Counted from the first letter of the stretch, positions 12,071 to 24,249 are shown. The stretch: 64,000 nt of DNA from Mixophyes australis (GCA_036250195.1 JAVHZZ010000003.1:335926875-335990874); one strand, 5' to 3'. Program-made: numbers and translations. The notes: generated from the sequence alone by a model not told the origin.

Positions 12071-12510
12071 ACACCAGTGGTGGCAGTCACCCTACCCAGC
12101 GCCGCTTACACCAGTGGTGGCAGTCACCCTACCCAGCGCCGCTTACACCAGTGGTGGCAGTCACCCTGCCCAGCGCTGCTTACACCAGTGGTGGCAGTCA
12201 CCCTACCCAGCGCTGCTTACACCAGTGGTGGCAGTCACCCTACCCAGCGCCGCTTACACCAGTGGTGGCAGTCACCCTACCCAGCGCCGCTTACACCAGT
12301 GGTGGCAGTCACCCTACCCAGCGCCGCTTACACCAGTGGTGGCAGTCACCCTACCCAGCGCTGCTTACACCAGTGGTGGCAGTCACCCTACCCAGCGCCG
12401 CTTACACCAGTGGTGGCAGTCACCCTACCCAGCGCCGCTTACACCAGTGGTGGCAGTCACCCTACCCAGCGCTGCTTACACCAGTGGTGGCAGTCACCCT
12501 GCCCAGCGCT
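12071..12510 (+). repeat. Minisatellite, 37-bp unit, about 12 copies
   Basis: The unit starts CACCAGTGGTGGCAGTCACC and continues CTRCCCAGCGCYGCTTA. Copies differ mainly at two sites (CTACCC/CTGCCC and GCCGC/GCTGC). Because 37 is one more than a multiple of three, all three plus-strand frames read the same cycling peptide, giving three stacked open frames that start 37 bp apart (12077, 12114, 12151). They are not genes. Confidence 0.97.
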
Positions 12511-12515
12511 GCTCC

Positions 12516-13708
12516 TTAAACTTAACAACAGAGCGTGCTGTTATTAAGTAAAGAGCCAGTGACTCTGTTGTTAGACCAGGAAATGTGCACAGAGGCAACT
12601 TCAGTGGCAATCCCCTACCAATCGCACATATAGGATGTCTGATTACCAGTCATGGGTTTTGAACTCACTGGGTAAGTAGACTCAACATTCCCTGATATTA
12701 TATGGCTTTTGAGTGACAGGAGAGCCAGGTCATGTGAATGACCAGGGTGGGTTCCCTGCAGGCATTACGGTAGGGAGGGTTGAAAGAAAGAGATCCAGTA
12801 TAGAAGTAGAAATAAAGCAGAAACTGAAACAAGAGGGAAATTACAATGCTAGATAGAGAATCATTGGTACTACATTTACTTTCAAATATTTTTTTTCAAA
12901 CAGATGTATTTTTGTTACAATGGAAATGTAATTGGCAAGCCACCCCCACACCCTAAACAAAAAGTCTAGTTCCACCCCTGGGTCAGGCATATATATGAGC
13001 AGGGTCAAGCTAGGCTGAATACATTCAAAGTTGACACTAGGCTTCCAGTGAAAGAAAGCAAGGGCACATTGAAGCAGCGAGCTTCAAGAGATGCCTGGAG
13101 AAAGAAATGGTCACAGAATTCAGGAAACTCTTGCCGTGGGCTACAAAGACACAACAGACCAGTGACAGGAAACAGGAAACAAGGTTTAAAAAAAAAGGCT
13201 GATGATTATTAGATTGCCAGCAGGTGTTGCAAATTGACAACCTCACAACAGTTCTTAGCTTGTAGCTGTCATGATAAGATCATGAGCTGTACCTCACAGA
13301 TAGTGCAAGATCCAGGAAGACTGAGATAGTGAACCAAAGTCTGTGACTGCTGCCAAGAAGAGGTGTCAGTGACTGGTGGATCAGAGAGAGTGAAAGGATA
13401 GATGCAGGGTGAAAGTGGAGGGGAAAGCGAGGATAATTAAAGCATTTACATAGTGAGTAGATAAAGTGGATTTGAAGACAGCAGTATTTAGTATGAATTG
13501 AAGTAATATAAGTAGATTAGTCTGAAGTGATGATTACACAAGTCAAGTTATATCATTCTGAACCGATTTCATCAGTAGTGACTTAGATTTGTGAAATAAT
13601 AACACTATAATAACTATGAAGTTAACTCATATAATTATTTAGTAATGCAATTTAACAAATGTCACCCTTTTAACACCTTGTTATAAGTGTGCATACATTT
13701 ATACTCAG
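12516..13708. other. Intergenic, no gene recognised
   Basis: Sequence without recognised elements. A minus-strand open frame at 13037-13246 shows no domain. Confidence 0.4.
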
Positions 13709-13812
13709 GGTTCTCAGTAAATCTTGGGGCTCTGGTCTTATGTGAAGATCCCCAACACAATAGTCCTTTGCCCCTTGGTTTCACAAAGTATCTGCCCTTG
13801 GCACACAAAGCT
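13709..13812. repeat. 105-bp dispersed repeat (copy 2 of 2)
   Basis: This copy of the segment at 7757-7861 starts GGTTCTCAGTAAATCTTGGG and ends CACACAAAGCT. It lacks the foldback-element ends that flank copy 1. Confidence 0.7.
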
Positions 13813-14244
13813 ATTAAAATGTCAGCTTTTTAAACGCTTTATACATTCTACAATCACCAGATCAGAGCATGCTCGTATCCATTCATAAGCTCTTCATTGC
13901 CATCAGTATGAATATTCTGTGTTTTGAAATTACTGCAGAGTGTTCTATCCTTCATGCTGGTTGTTTTAATATTAACCCAAAAGAAAATATGTGACATTTT
14001 TATAAATGTTTTATTCAATAAGACTATTTCTATATTTCTCAAAGTGGACTCCACTCCAGTACATTAGTCTCTGCTAATAAATGTATATTGTTTCATTACA
14101 TTTTCTGTATTACGTAGAGCAGGGGTTCGTAACATGTGAGTTGAGCCCCAAAAATAGGAGGTATTATGGTGGGTGTCAATGATCCAACCAAAATACCCAA
14201 TTACCCCCAGGAAGTATTTGTCTTTTAACCATTTCAATGCGATA

Positions 14245-14307
14245 GACATGGGATTTACACTGATGCCTGTCCCAAACTTAGGACACCATTGGTGTAAATC
14301 CTATGTC
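14245..14307. repeat. Imperfect inverted repeat, 16-bp arms
   Basis: GACATGGGATTTACAC and GTGTAAATCCTATGTC form an imperfect stem around a loop of about 30 nt. It may be the core of a small decayed DNA transposon; no duplication was seen. Confidence 0.5.
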
Positions 14308-14820
14308 AATAGGTATTTGCCCTCATCACATTCTCAGCTGTTGACATAGGCACCAAGCTTACATGTGTCATCAAGGTTCCTCCTGGCTATTTAGACACAC
14401 GGGAAACACTATGTCATGGAGAGGACCATCCCCATGCGTCATAGTGTTGTTAGGGCAGAGCTCATGAGCAGTGAAGCCCCATTTGGTCTTTCAGTTCTGA
14501 AACAAAAAGCCCAAAAAAAGGCTTCACTGTACATGAGCTGGATGCTGCGTATTGCCAGCAGAGCGGGGACCTCCACAGCAGATAGACCACCGCCACCGAA
14601 CCACCATCACTGGTGGTCCCCATACTAATAATTGTCCCCATGGGCTGCTCCTGTGATAGTTTCACCAGTGCAAGGAGCCCTGATTGTCTGTACACAAAAT
14701 AATAACAAATTCCTAAGCATGGGACCTTAGAAGTCTATAGATGCTGAAACACATATTGCAATCTACCTGGACAGTCTAGACAAAGACAAATGCTTTAGGG
14801 AATAAAAACATGGATATTTT

Positions 14821-16398
14821 ATGACTCAGGGTTCTGCAGAGGTCCTTGCGGGGTGGAGGTCTCGGTATTATAAACTTCAAAAGATACTACCTTTTGGCCC
14901 AACTCACTCAATGTGTGCTATGGAACGGTCCTACATCTGCTAGGGTTTGGGTAACTCTCGAGGCTGAGGGTCTAGGACTGCTCACACCTGCTTCCCTTCT
15001 ATGGCTCCCAAGGGCGTGTCGTCCCAAAAAGCCCTGACTCATCCCAGTTTCCCTCTCCCTGGCTATATGGGACTCATCTTCCAGACTGCGTGGTTTCTCC
15101 CCACATTCCTCCACATTAGTGCCCCTTTTTAACTCTCTGGAGTTCCCTCCAGGCCTGCTCCACTCCTCATTCTCTCTCTGGCACACTCGATGGATACGGT
15201 TCTTAAACAACATCACCGGCAGCACATTTTTCCCCCAATTTGCCGACATTCAAGTGAAGTTTGGTCTGTCTACACAGATCTTTTATCAATACTTACAAAT
15301 TCGCAACCTCCACTCTACTGTCAAATCTCGTATTACCTCTCATCCACTCACTACCATTGAGACATTGTGTCTGCGCCGAGCATCAACGCCAGGTCTCATC
15401 TCCACTATCTACTCCGAACTGGCCTCCCCTTCTGCTCCTCCTCGTGACCCTCACGAAATGACATGGGAACATCATCTGGGTTACCCACTTGACGAGGATT
15501 GGTCGTAAATACGGGACAATGCTGCCTCTAGTTCAATTTGTGTCCGAATATAAGAAAACGTATATAAACTCCTCTTTGGTTGGTACTATGTCCCTACCCA
15601 CCTCCATAAGATATTACCTGATTCCTCCGACAGATGTTGGCGTTTATTCCCTGGCGTAGGCTCATTTCTACACATATGGTGGGACTGTCCAAAATTGATC
15701 CCTTTTTGTGTGAGGTTAAATCCCCGATAGAATCTATGATTCAAATCTCTTTTCCCCTTGATCCAAAATTTTTTCTCCTACCCCTTGGCTACATTATTTT
15801 TGCTGCCATATGCCCAATCGCCAGTGAATGGAAGCAGATCGCTCCCCCTCCCTAACTGCTGTGACTAACAGGATATGGCAAACTCATTGCATGGAGTACA
15901 AGACCAGCATTATACACAACTCCTCCAAAACTTTAACAAAGTCTTGGATCCCTGTATGTCCTACTTCTACTACTGCTCCCCCTTTACTTAGTTCACACCC
16001 TCCTCTCATCCACCCCCCCCCCCTTCCAATACTACTTCCTACCCCTCTTACCCCTGGGGTGGATCCTGCCACACCACCCTCCTACCTATCTTCTTTTATT
16101 TCCTACTTCTTTACTCCTCTCACTCTCATTCTTTTATCCTTCTCTTAGCATAAGACTCTGGCCGATGTCTCTTTTCCTTTTTCTAATTTTTTCTCCTTCT
16201 TTCTTTCTTTGCTCTGTTTCTTTCTTCATTCAAGAAAACTACCGGTCTTCCTTTTTCTATATTTTTAAAAGAATCTGATTTATATCCTCTCCGGCTTACA
16301 GAGAGCTCTTTAACTTATGCACTACATGATGCAAAATGTATTTGATTCTCTCTTTGTTATGTCATCTGACCGTTAATAAACATTTGTTTAAAAAAATA
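14821..16398 (+). pseudogene. 5'-truncated L1/Tx1-like LINE with target-site duplication
   Basis: Translation gives the C-terminal part of an L1/Tx1-type ORF2: GGGLGIINFKRYYLLAQL, then FPQFADIQVKFGLSTQIFYQ, TWEHHLGYPLDEDWS, and finally SFLHIWWDCPK. It then runs into a pyrimidine-rich 3' UTR, AATAAA near 16375 and a poly-A tail. Direct repeats AAAAACATGG(A/G)TATTTT flank it (14804-14820 and 16399-16415, one mismatch). Frameshifts and stops show it is inactive. Confidence 0.85.
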
Positions 16399-16419
16399 AA
16401 AAACATGGGTATTTTTTTA

Positions 16420-18700
16420 GTTCTAAAAGAAAAAAAATCATTATTCCATTTTGCCAAATCTACGCTTCTATGTTTTTTGTTGGGGGAGGGGTAGGGATTG
16501 TCCCATAACCATATAGTACATATATGTTTTTTAAAATGCCTATACTATTCCCTGTAAACTGAATGTCTTGTGATCAGAAGAGCTAAACTGACCAATTAAA
16601 TCCTCATTTCAGTGGTGAACTTGCCAATATTAAGTTATTAACTCTTGTTTAGACTACTAAGTCCACAGAAAACAGTGACATTTAAGGTTCACATTTTATG
16701 GCACAGATGATTCTAATGTTATCCTCATTTAATGAGGCAGACTTATTTATTTTCTTTACTTCCATTTATTTAAATAGCGCCAGCACATTCCGCAGCGCAG
16801 TACAATTAGGTAAATGTCACAGGCATCAATACTTCAGCAAAATAGCTGGAATTAATGTAACAAAATGCATAGTTGTAAATCTGCATTTTCTATTTTCACG
16901 GTAAAGATCACAATGATTACAATTACAATATTCACTTTATCAAGTGCATAAATGTGAATGTTTTTGGTAGCTTTGTACGGGATGAGAAGGGTAACCATTC
17001 ATTTACCACCTCAGCCAGCAGGATAGCCCGAACCATGCTAACTACTGTGGAAACTGTGGGCAGAGTTTGCTTTGCATTCTTCATTTATATATGCTGCCTT
17101 CCTCCTCTTCTATTTCCCCTGAGCTACGTGTAGTCTGTTTTACCTTCTTAGTTTTAGGTGTTTAAGAAGAAAAAAAGTGCCGAAAAACAAAAACAAAGCT
17201 AAAACAATTGTAAATAGTATATGCAATAATGTCCAACAATGTTCCCCCAGGCTTTCAGATGTATGTATATAAGAAATTACAAACCAATGTGCTACAAAAC
17301 TTGCTGGCAAGGAAAGAATTCATAGAATTCCAACGGCTTGTGGAAGGCTTTAGAGTTTAAGTTACTCTCATTAGGCACTTTTCAAGAGGAATTGCTATAA
17401 TTACCCTTATTTAAGTACCCTGGTGTGATGGCACTTCTTATTAGTAGTGGGTTGGAATAAATGGCTCCCAGCAAAAAACCTATTACAGTCGCCCACATGA
17501 AAACTGATTCAAATTACAAGAAAGAAAGATCTTTTGACTGAGGGTTGAGAAATGAGCAGAGACCTCCTCACCCTGCCATTTCATTATATACCGTCAACAC
17601 TAATTGCCCTATTCAAAGTCGTCACCATCTAATATCCCTGCATTGTTTTGAGCCACCAATTAATTCACAGTGAGAAACATCTTTATGGGCTAGTCCTGGC
17701 ATGTAACAAGAAAATAAACTGCACTTTGCTGGTGCATTCACTTTAAACATTTTTATATAATTAAAAAAATAATGTTTGCTTTTTTCTTTTTTCTTTATTT
17801 TTCTTTTGGGGGAGAGTCAGTTAGTTTCAACTTTCATCACTCATTATCACTTTGTGCAAGTATTTAATCGTGTTTTTGCTAGTACATTCAGGAATTTCCC
17901 TGCTCCCGAAGCACAACACATAACCTAATTGCAGTGGCTATTTGTGTTCACAAAGTGCAATCATCATAGATGAAACGGGCTAACTCCTCAGGAAAGAGCA
18001 CAAAAAAGGTTTCACTTTTTAAAGCAGCAATCCCACATAGATGTTTTTTCTTTAATTAGCATGTTAAGTATCGAATAATCTTTTTCTTAGTCGTTCTTCT
18101 ACAAATCATTATGTCCTTTTAAAAATCTCTCTGAAGGGCAGACAAATATGGCTGCCAGACACATATACAGGCATTCGACACAGACACAGGCTCACAGCTC
18201 TCAGAATGTCATGTGATGGAAGAGCAGGGAGAAGTAGAAGAAGGATGTCACAGTGCAGATAGAGATCAGAGAGGCGTTCCAAAGCATCTCTGCTCACTAC
18301 ATCATTTGCCATGTGGCTATGGTTGTCATGGTAGTGCATGACACTGTACAGAAATATAAATCATTACTAGCAGCCTTTAGAAGAAGAAAAAACTAAGGGA
18401 AATGGAAAATATCAATATCCTTCACAGTGATTTATGTAAAAAAAAAAGCATACCTCATTTTCTAATGGGTTTGCTGATTTAAGTGTGAATTTTGATTAGG
18501 TAGAACCATAATCATAGCGGTCTGAGTATGAAAACTGTTCCATGGGTAACTGTTCAGAAAATGAGGTGTTGCCCATAGAAACCAGATATTTGCTTTCATT
18601 CTCTAAACTGTACTAGAAAAATGAGAGAATCTGATTGGTTGGCTACAGTAACAGCCTTTCTTCACACAGACCTCTGCAACAGTTTACATAAATATTCCCA
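16420..18700. other. Repeat-poor intergenic island, possible regulatory DNA
   Basis: Apart from a SINE-tail scrap at 16762-16810, no transposon is recognised. The part 17240-18080 is AT-rich and contains homeobox-type TAATTA, a SOX-type CATTGTT and long stretches without low-complexity decay. This is only suggestive of conserved non-coding DNA, and conservation could not be tested here. Confidence 0.3.
16762..16810 (-). mobile_element. SINE 3'-tail fragment
   Basis: CCATTTATTTAAATAGCGCC and CATTCCGCAGCGCAGTACAATT match the inverted 3' end of the SINE family best seen at 39081-39250. Confidence 0.55.
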
Positions 18701-18739
18701 GGTATGTAGAATTCTCATTACTATATATTATTAGTCTTT

Positions 18740-19632
18740 AAATCGCCGGCGGTTTAGTGGTCCAAACCGCCACATTTACTATAGGGAGGCTTGAGGCTTC
18801 AATTTAAAATGACTGGCGATGTATGGCGGATTGAAAAAGCTAAACCGCTATCAAAACCATCCAAAAGACAGAACAGTTTTAATACCTGCTTCAGAATGGC
18901 TTGATAGCTTAAACAGGCAGTTTGAACTATTTTGCCATTCAGAACATAAGAGAAAGCACCATTGACATTTAAATTATGTTGGCAATCATTATTTATTGAT
19001 TAAGGGGCAAAATGAATTAAATATTAACTTATGAGGGAATAAGAAATTTCCATTATATTAAGGGGATAAATTACTTAATTATTATATTATTTGGACAATA
19101 CGTAATGACAAATTGTGCAACATAAATAATTATATCCCCCATTAACAATCAGTTAATAATATTATATATTCACATTTTCTACATAATATAATGCTTTAAT
19201 AGTGTCCCTTTAAAAAAAAAATATATAAAAACAAAATTCTCTCATAAAATAATATTACATTTATTTTGTACCTTTATCAAAAAATAATGAATTTCCAAAT
19301 GATTAAAATATCAATGGTGCTTTCTCTTATGTTCTGAATGGCACAATAGCTCAAACAGTATGCTGTTTATTCAATCTCGCCTATTGCAGCCACCTCTTTC
19401 ATTTTGGCCGTTTGGATGACTGTTTTGCGGCGGTTTTGAAAACCCCAGCTTAGTAAATCCGGCTGTTTGTATGTTCATCATTGTTAAAATCGGGGTGGCG
19501 GTTTGTAAAGTGGTGGTTTTGAAAATGTCATTTCTGGCCGTTTTGACGGCGGCTTGGGTTTTAGTAAATCCGCCGGAAAACTAGCTGAAAAACGGCGGTT
19601 TGAGCAAACCGCCCTTTAGTAAATCTAGCCCT
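18740..19632. mobile_element. Foldback DNA transposon of about 900 bp
   Basis: Inverted arms share GGCGGTTT/AAACCGCC motifs at the ends and, further in, GCCATTCAGAACATAAGAGAAAGC (18938 on) opposite its inverse near 19320-19350. The right end reads CCGCCCTTTAGTAAATCTAG; the left end is decayed. The centre is AT-rich and carries no transposase. Confidence 0.72.
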
Positions 19633-20310
19633 AAATTTCCTAACACACACAGACAGAGAGAAACATAACTTGATCTGCATTACCAAAATATTTGTGTGTA
19701 ATCTGTTAATTAGTAGATATCTGGTCTTTGTATAATTATGTTTAGTTTAATAATGTATTATGCAATGTTGTCTGTGTACTGTACTGTGTAATGTAAATTT
19801 CATGTACGGCACTGCAGACATTTTTTGGCGTCATACATAAAAGATAATTTTACCCCCTTCCACTACAGACGCTGAATCGCCTCCCACATGTTAGGATAGA
19901 GCCCCAGTCAGTCACCCTCACCCAGTGTATAAATCTACTGATCCAAATAGAGCATTGTATACTGCAAAGCAAGTCTACAAAGAGGTGAGTCACTCTCTGT
20001 CTATTTGAGAAGTCTTAACATGACAACTTACTGCAAAGAAATTAAGTGAGAGTCTGGTGGACATATTTAGTTAAGTGTAAACACTCCATTTATTTCTTAT
20101 ATTATTCAGCTCAGTGATACACAGCCTTTGATATAGTATATATTCATTTCAAATAGTGACTTTACTAGCTCTTTAACCAATATAATTGTCGAGTAAAGAA
20201 TGCTGAGTCCAGCATAACTATGTATATCTACATACAGAAAAATATAAGCAAGGTGATCCTATACATAATATATGTATTTATATTGTCCAAGCAAAGCTGC
20301 AACAGCTCTC

Positions 20311-20336
20311 CCTTAAGGTATATATATACCTTAAGG
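20311..20336. repeat. Perfect 26-bp palindrome
   Basis: CCTTAAGGTATAT followed directly by its exact reverse complement. It could extrude as a hairpin; no function is indicated. Confidence 0.9.
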
Positions 20337-20388
20337 TGTGAGTGCCACACAAATAGATTTTTATCCAATTTGGCCACAAACGTGGGTA

Positions 20389-20820
20389 AGGCTGGGTACA
20401 CACTACAGAACATTTCTCCCGATATCGTTAACGATTTTACCAATGACTTAAAGTCCCGATTAGCATGGCGATTCATATGTACACACTATACATGTTTTAC
20501 AAGATTTACCTTCAGATCTGTGCTCTTCATCTGTCATAACCATCTGCTGAAAAGATGGTGACTCTGTACACTCTATAGATATCTGCCTACACTGCTGGTT
20601 GTGAGTGCGTACACACCGCAGAATTTGCCCAACATCTTTCCATCATTTATAGAGATTTTTAGTCAGTTTATAAAATCAAATGAAATGATACAATGTGCTT
20701 TAGTACAATAAAACATGATCATGGGAGCGTACACACTAATGCGATATCAGACCTATCTGTCGCTTATCGTGTTATTAGCACGATAATCTGGTGAAAAACC
20801 TGTAGTTTGTACCCAGCCTA
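20389..20820. mobile_element. MITE with AGGCTGGGTACA ends, 432 bp
   Basis: The left end AGGCTGGGTACACACTACAG and the right end CTGTAGTTTGTACCCAGCCT are inverted copies. Internal GTACACAC motifs recur. No transposase and no clear target duplication, so the superfamily is unassigned. Confidence 0.72.
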
Positions 20821-21521
20821 ATCAATTTGACTTGATCTAGTGACTCAATCCAATTAAGACCTAATAGTGCATGCAGTGACCACACACACTGACAAATGGT
20901 GAACACTGTGAATTGTTGTCATCAGCCAATCAAATCGATCTCTCACACACACAGCAATTGGGGGTGAATCGAGCATTAAAGGACTAAACTGCCAATCAGA
21001 AACATAGTATGTATAGCCAGCTTTAAGTTAAAATTATTTATTGAAAATTTGTAGTGAAAAAACAGGCAAACACATGCTATTAATAAATAGGGTATACATT
21101 ATTTTACCAGAATAATTAGCTTCTCTCTTCTAATCTAACCAAACTAAAAGTAAATACCTTGCTCGCTTTGTATAAAAAGTGATTAGAAAAGGTATTTCCT
21201 ACTTCAGTAGACTGTTCTTTGCGAAGCTGTGTCACATCAGAGACTCTACAGAGATAAGGAATATGCAATAGATAAGTTGTAAGATCTGGTAGTAAAACAT
21301 GTTTGTTGAACATAAACAGACATCTGACACAAAAGAAGAACAACAGGAAATTAAAATCCACCCAAATCTCTGCTTAATGTATATACCAAGATAGTTTTGA
21401 TACATCCTTTTCTAAGGACATCATTACACGTCAGATGCTGAAATAACAGCGCAACTGCAGAGATGAGATACGAAGTAAAACAAAATCATGCAGAAGTTGC
21501 AATGCCCTCTGCCATTATTAT

Positions 21522-21690
21522 TTATTATGTTTTATAGATAGTGCATACATATTACACAGCGCTTTACAGAGAATCTTTAATAATTCAGTCTCTGCCCCCA
21601 GACACACACACACCCTGGTTAAGATTGTCAGAAGCCAATTAACCTACCAGTATGTCTTTGGAGGGAAACCACACAGTACAAACTCCACAC
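21522..21690 (-). mobile_element. SINE (V-SINE-like), diverged
   Basis: On the minus strand it shows GAGTTTGTACTGTG, AGACATACTGGTAGGTTAATTGG, a short GTGTGT run and the CTCTGTAAAGCGCTGTG tail motif; it is head-truncated. Confidence 0.7.
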
Positions 21691-21770
21691 TACCATTAAT
21701 TTAAAAGTTCACCCCCCATACCTAGTTACAAATGTCATAGAAGCGATTTATACTACAACTGACTATATTA

Positions 21771-22055
21771 CATACTTGCCAACTCTCCCGGAATGTCCGG
21801 GAGACTCCTGCATTTTGCGAGAGTCTCACGGACTCCCGGGAGAGTGTGGCAATCTCCCGGATCTGCCCACTTCACAAGGAAGTGCCCACTTCCTAGTGAA
21901 GTAGGCAAAATTAGGTCCCAAACGCCGCGATTCCCGGTGAATCACAGCGTTTGGCCCCGGGTCCAAAATGATGCGCATTTTGGAGGCCCGCCCCCCATCA
22001 CGCCCACCTCCCCCGCAGGCTCCCGGATATCGTCAATCCAAGGTTGGTAAGCATG
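21771..22055. mobile_element. hAT-like MITE, 285 bp, with 8-bp target duplication
   Basis: Ends CATACTTGCCAAC and GTTGGTAAGCATG are inverted with two mismatches, and CTATATTA is duplicated at 21763-21770 and 22056-22063. The interior is unusually GC-rich (TCTCCCGGAATGTCCGGGAG, CCAAAATGATGCGCATTTTGG). An 8-bp duplication indicates hAT-type insertion. A related copy is at 1-190. Confidence 0.85.
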
Positions 22056-22063
22056 CTATATTA

Positions 22064-22688
22064 CACCTCTTAGCTGTGTTTAAGGTAAAGTCATGAAATT
22101 AGTCTTTCCTATTTGGTTTGCCCATCAAAAATATTGTATTGAAAGAGAGTGAGCTCTTGTGTTTTGCAAACAAACCCAAATATGTGATTTGTACACAAAC
22201 CAGGCAGTAATAAAGCAGGTTTTCCTCCAGATTTTAAAATTGTGACATTAATTCTAGTTTGTGCTAGAAAATGCTTTTGCTGTTTGCAGGCAGGTATCAA
22301 GAGATAAAGTGCTTCGTCAGCTTTTTTCACTCTTCCTATCATTTAAGCCTGTCTGGAAAATACAGCTGAAAGTAATAAAGATAGTAGTCAGGGTAAAGCT
22401 AGATAGGAAGTAACCCTGACACACTTAACTATTAATAAGTTAGTTTAGGCCACCACAGACTCTGTAAAACCCTGTGTGAAATCTACAAACCAACATTAGT
22501 CTCTTGAGCTTGCAGCAAACCAGCTTCTTCGGTGCTGGGTCCAGAGATGACACTGGTTTCTGACTCAACCAATTATTTAAAATTTTGAATTAAAGGTGGG
22601 CTCTGGCTAATTGAAGTGCCAGGGAACACCCTGGTGGGGTTCACTAACCCCCACTCAATCTTTTCAGTGAGCGAGCACAACCAACAAA
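22064..22688. other. Intergenic, no gene recognised
   Basis: No repeat, RNA gene or coding signal recognised. Confidence 0.4.
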
Positions 22689-22990
22689 CAAAAACTTCCC
22701 TTCCAGGCTCTCTATCCATTCCAGAATTCAGTTCAAACTCTTCAACCTCACTTACAAAGCCCTCTCCAATACATGTCCCCCATACGTCTCTGATCTCATC
22801 TAAAGGTACGCCCTCATCGAGCCACTCCGCTCTGCCTCACTTCACCTCTGATCACCTCCTCCCACCCCCACCTCCATTACTTACCCCCCACCACCATTGG
22901 AACTCCTTACCCTGTCTCACACCAAACCTACAATCCTTCAAACACTCCCTCAAAACTCACCTGTTCATGCTCCCCTATCCAACCTCCTCT
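22689..22990 (+). pseudogene. L2/CR1-like LINE, C-terminal ORF2 fragment
   Basis: Frame-shifted pieces read IQFKLFNLTYKALSNTCPPY, then LRSASLHL and WNSLPCLTPNLQSFKHSLKTHLF. This is the characteristic C-terminus of L2/CR1 LINE ORF2 (compare 9937-10200). It is broken by stops and indels. Confidence 0.75.
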
Positions 22991-23194
22991 TGTGCACTAC
23001 CTCTTCTTACAGAGGTCCTGTTGGTTATTGGATTTGTGCTGTTTCAGCAATGCATAATCAAGCCTGCTGCATTCCCCAAATGATAACAGATTTCATCTGC
23101 TGCCTGGCCTTTAAAACTCTGGCTCTCCCTGCAATCATGACCATTGGTGAGCTTATGCTGTCACACATTTACGATTGCTGTGATTTGTCCTTAG

Positions 23195-23555
23195 TTCCTG
23201 GTATCCTGATCATGCTAATCTGAGCTCCTGCCACTCTGCTACCCGACTGCTATACTGCTACCAGTGTGCAATCACAAATTCCTAACATCCTGCAGTGTTC
23301 AATTGTGAATTCCTGAGTTCCTAGCATTCTGCTGTGTGCAATCCCGAATTCCTGACAAACTGATACCCGAGTGTAATCCTGAGTTGCTACCGGTATGCTA
23401 TCCTGAGTTCCTGCTACCAGAGTGCAATCCCAAGTTCCTAGAAGCCTGCTACCAGTTTGCAATTGTGAGTTCCTGATACTTTAATACCAATGTACAATCC
23501 TGAGTTCCTGACACTCTGCTACCCATGTGCAATCATGAGTTCCTAACACCTTGCG
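23195..23555 (+). repeat. Degenerate tandem repeat, roughly 40-50 bp period
   Basis: The phrase TGCAATCCTGAGTTCCTGA-(N)-CTGCTACC recurs about eight times in altered form, for example near 23265, 23340, 23420, 23460 and 23500. The frames are broken. It looks like an old minisatellite. Confidence 0.72.
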
Positions 23556-24249
23556 GAGGGTGAGGGGTCCTCTGGCATAGTGGTGTATCCACCATGGGGG
23601 CCCCTGAGTCAGTGGCCTGCACCTTGGCATTTAGATCAATTACTTCTTGGTGGCTCAGCTCCCTGTTAGCATAGGGCAGGATACCTAGACTGACAGACAT
23701 GGAGAACATCCAGTCAGGTCAGGGGGCTGATTCGATACTCCTCCGTGATGATCCGACTAGCTTCCTTTCAGTTCCTATACTCAACTCTGTCAATCTGTGC
23801 CGTTCCTCTGGGGGAGTTATATGGGGTCTCTTTTAATTAAATGTGGGGGCTAGTAATGTAATGTGGAGTTTATGGGGACACTGTATTAGATGTGGAAGCT
23901 AATAATTTAATGACAGCTGACCATGCCCCTTCCAAATGCTGACGAAGTCCCTAACCAGCAGCACGGCTATTATGGAGACCCCTACCATTGGTTTCCACAG
24001 TGGGCCCTTCATGACCCAGGCTGATACTAATTGAAAGCAGTCATTTCTGTGATTAGGTTTTCATGTGTGATAACTAGCTTACCTTGTTATTAAACCAATT
24101 CAAGGTTACCAGGAGGAATCAAATCAAGTCTAGGGTCAACTTATTATAAACTTTCAACAGGAAATACTATTCCTGTCACAGTTGAGTGTTTCAGCTGTGA
24201 GGTTGCTTCATACTGTCTGTGGTGGTAGTCAGCCTCTACCCAGAGCCTT
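23556..24249. other. Intergenic, no gene recognised
   Basis: No domain, RNA gene or repeat family recognised. Confidence 0.4.

Noticed and set aside
12071..12510. CRISPR-like array of regularly spaced repeats
   Set aside because: Units are contiguous with no unique spacers, and the context is a vertebrate genome. The 31-bp array at 34199-34695 was rejected for the same reason.
12077..12551. Three long overlapping plus-strand ORFs (122-156 codons)
   Set aside because: They are the 37-bp minisatellite read in three frames; the period of 3n+1 makes all frames equivalent.
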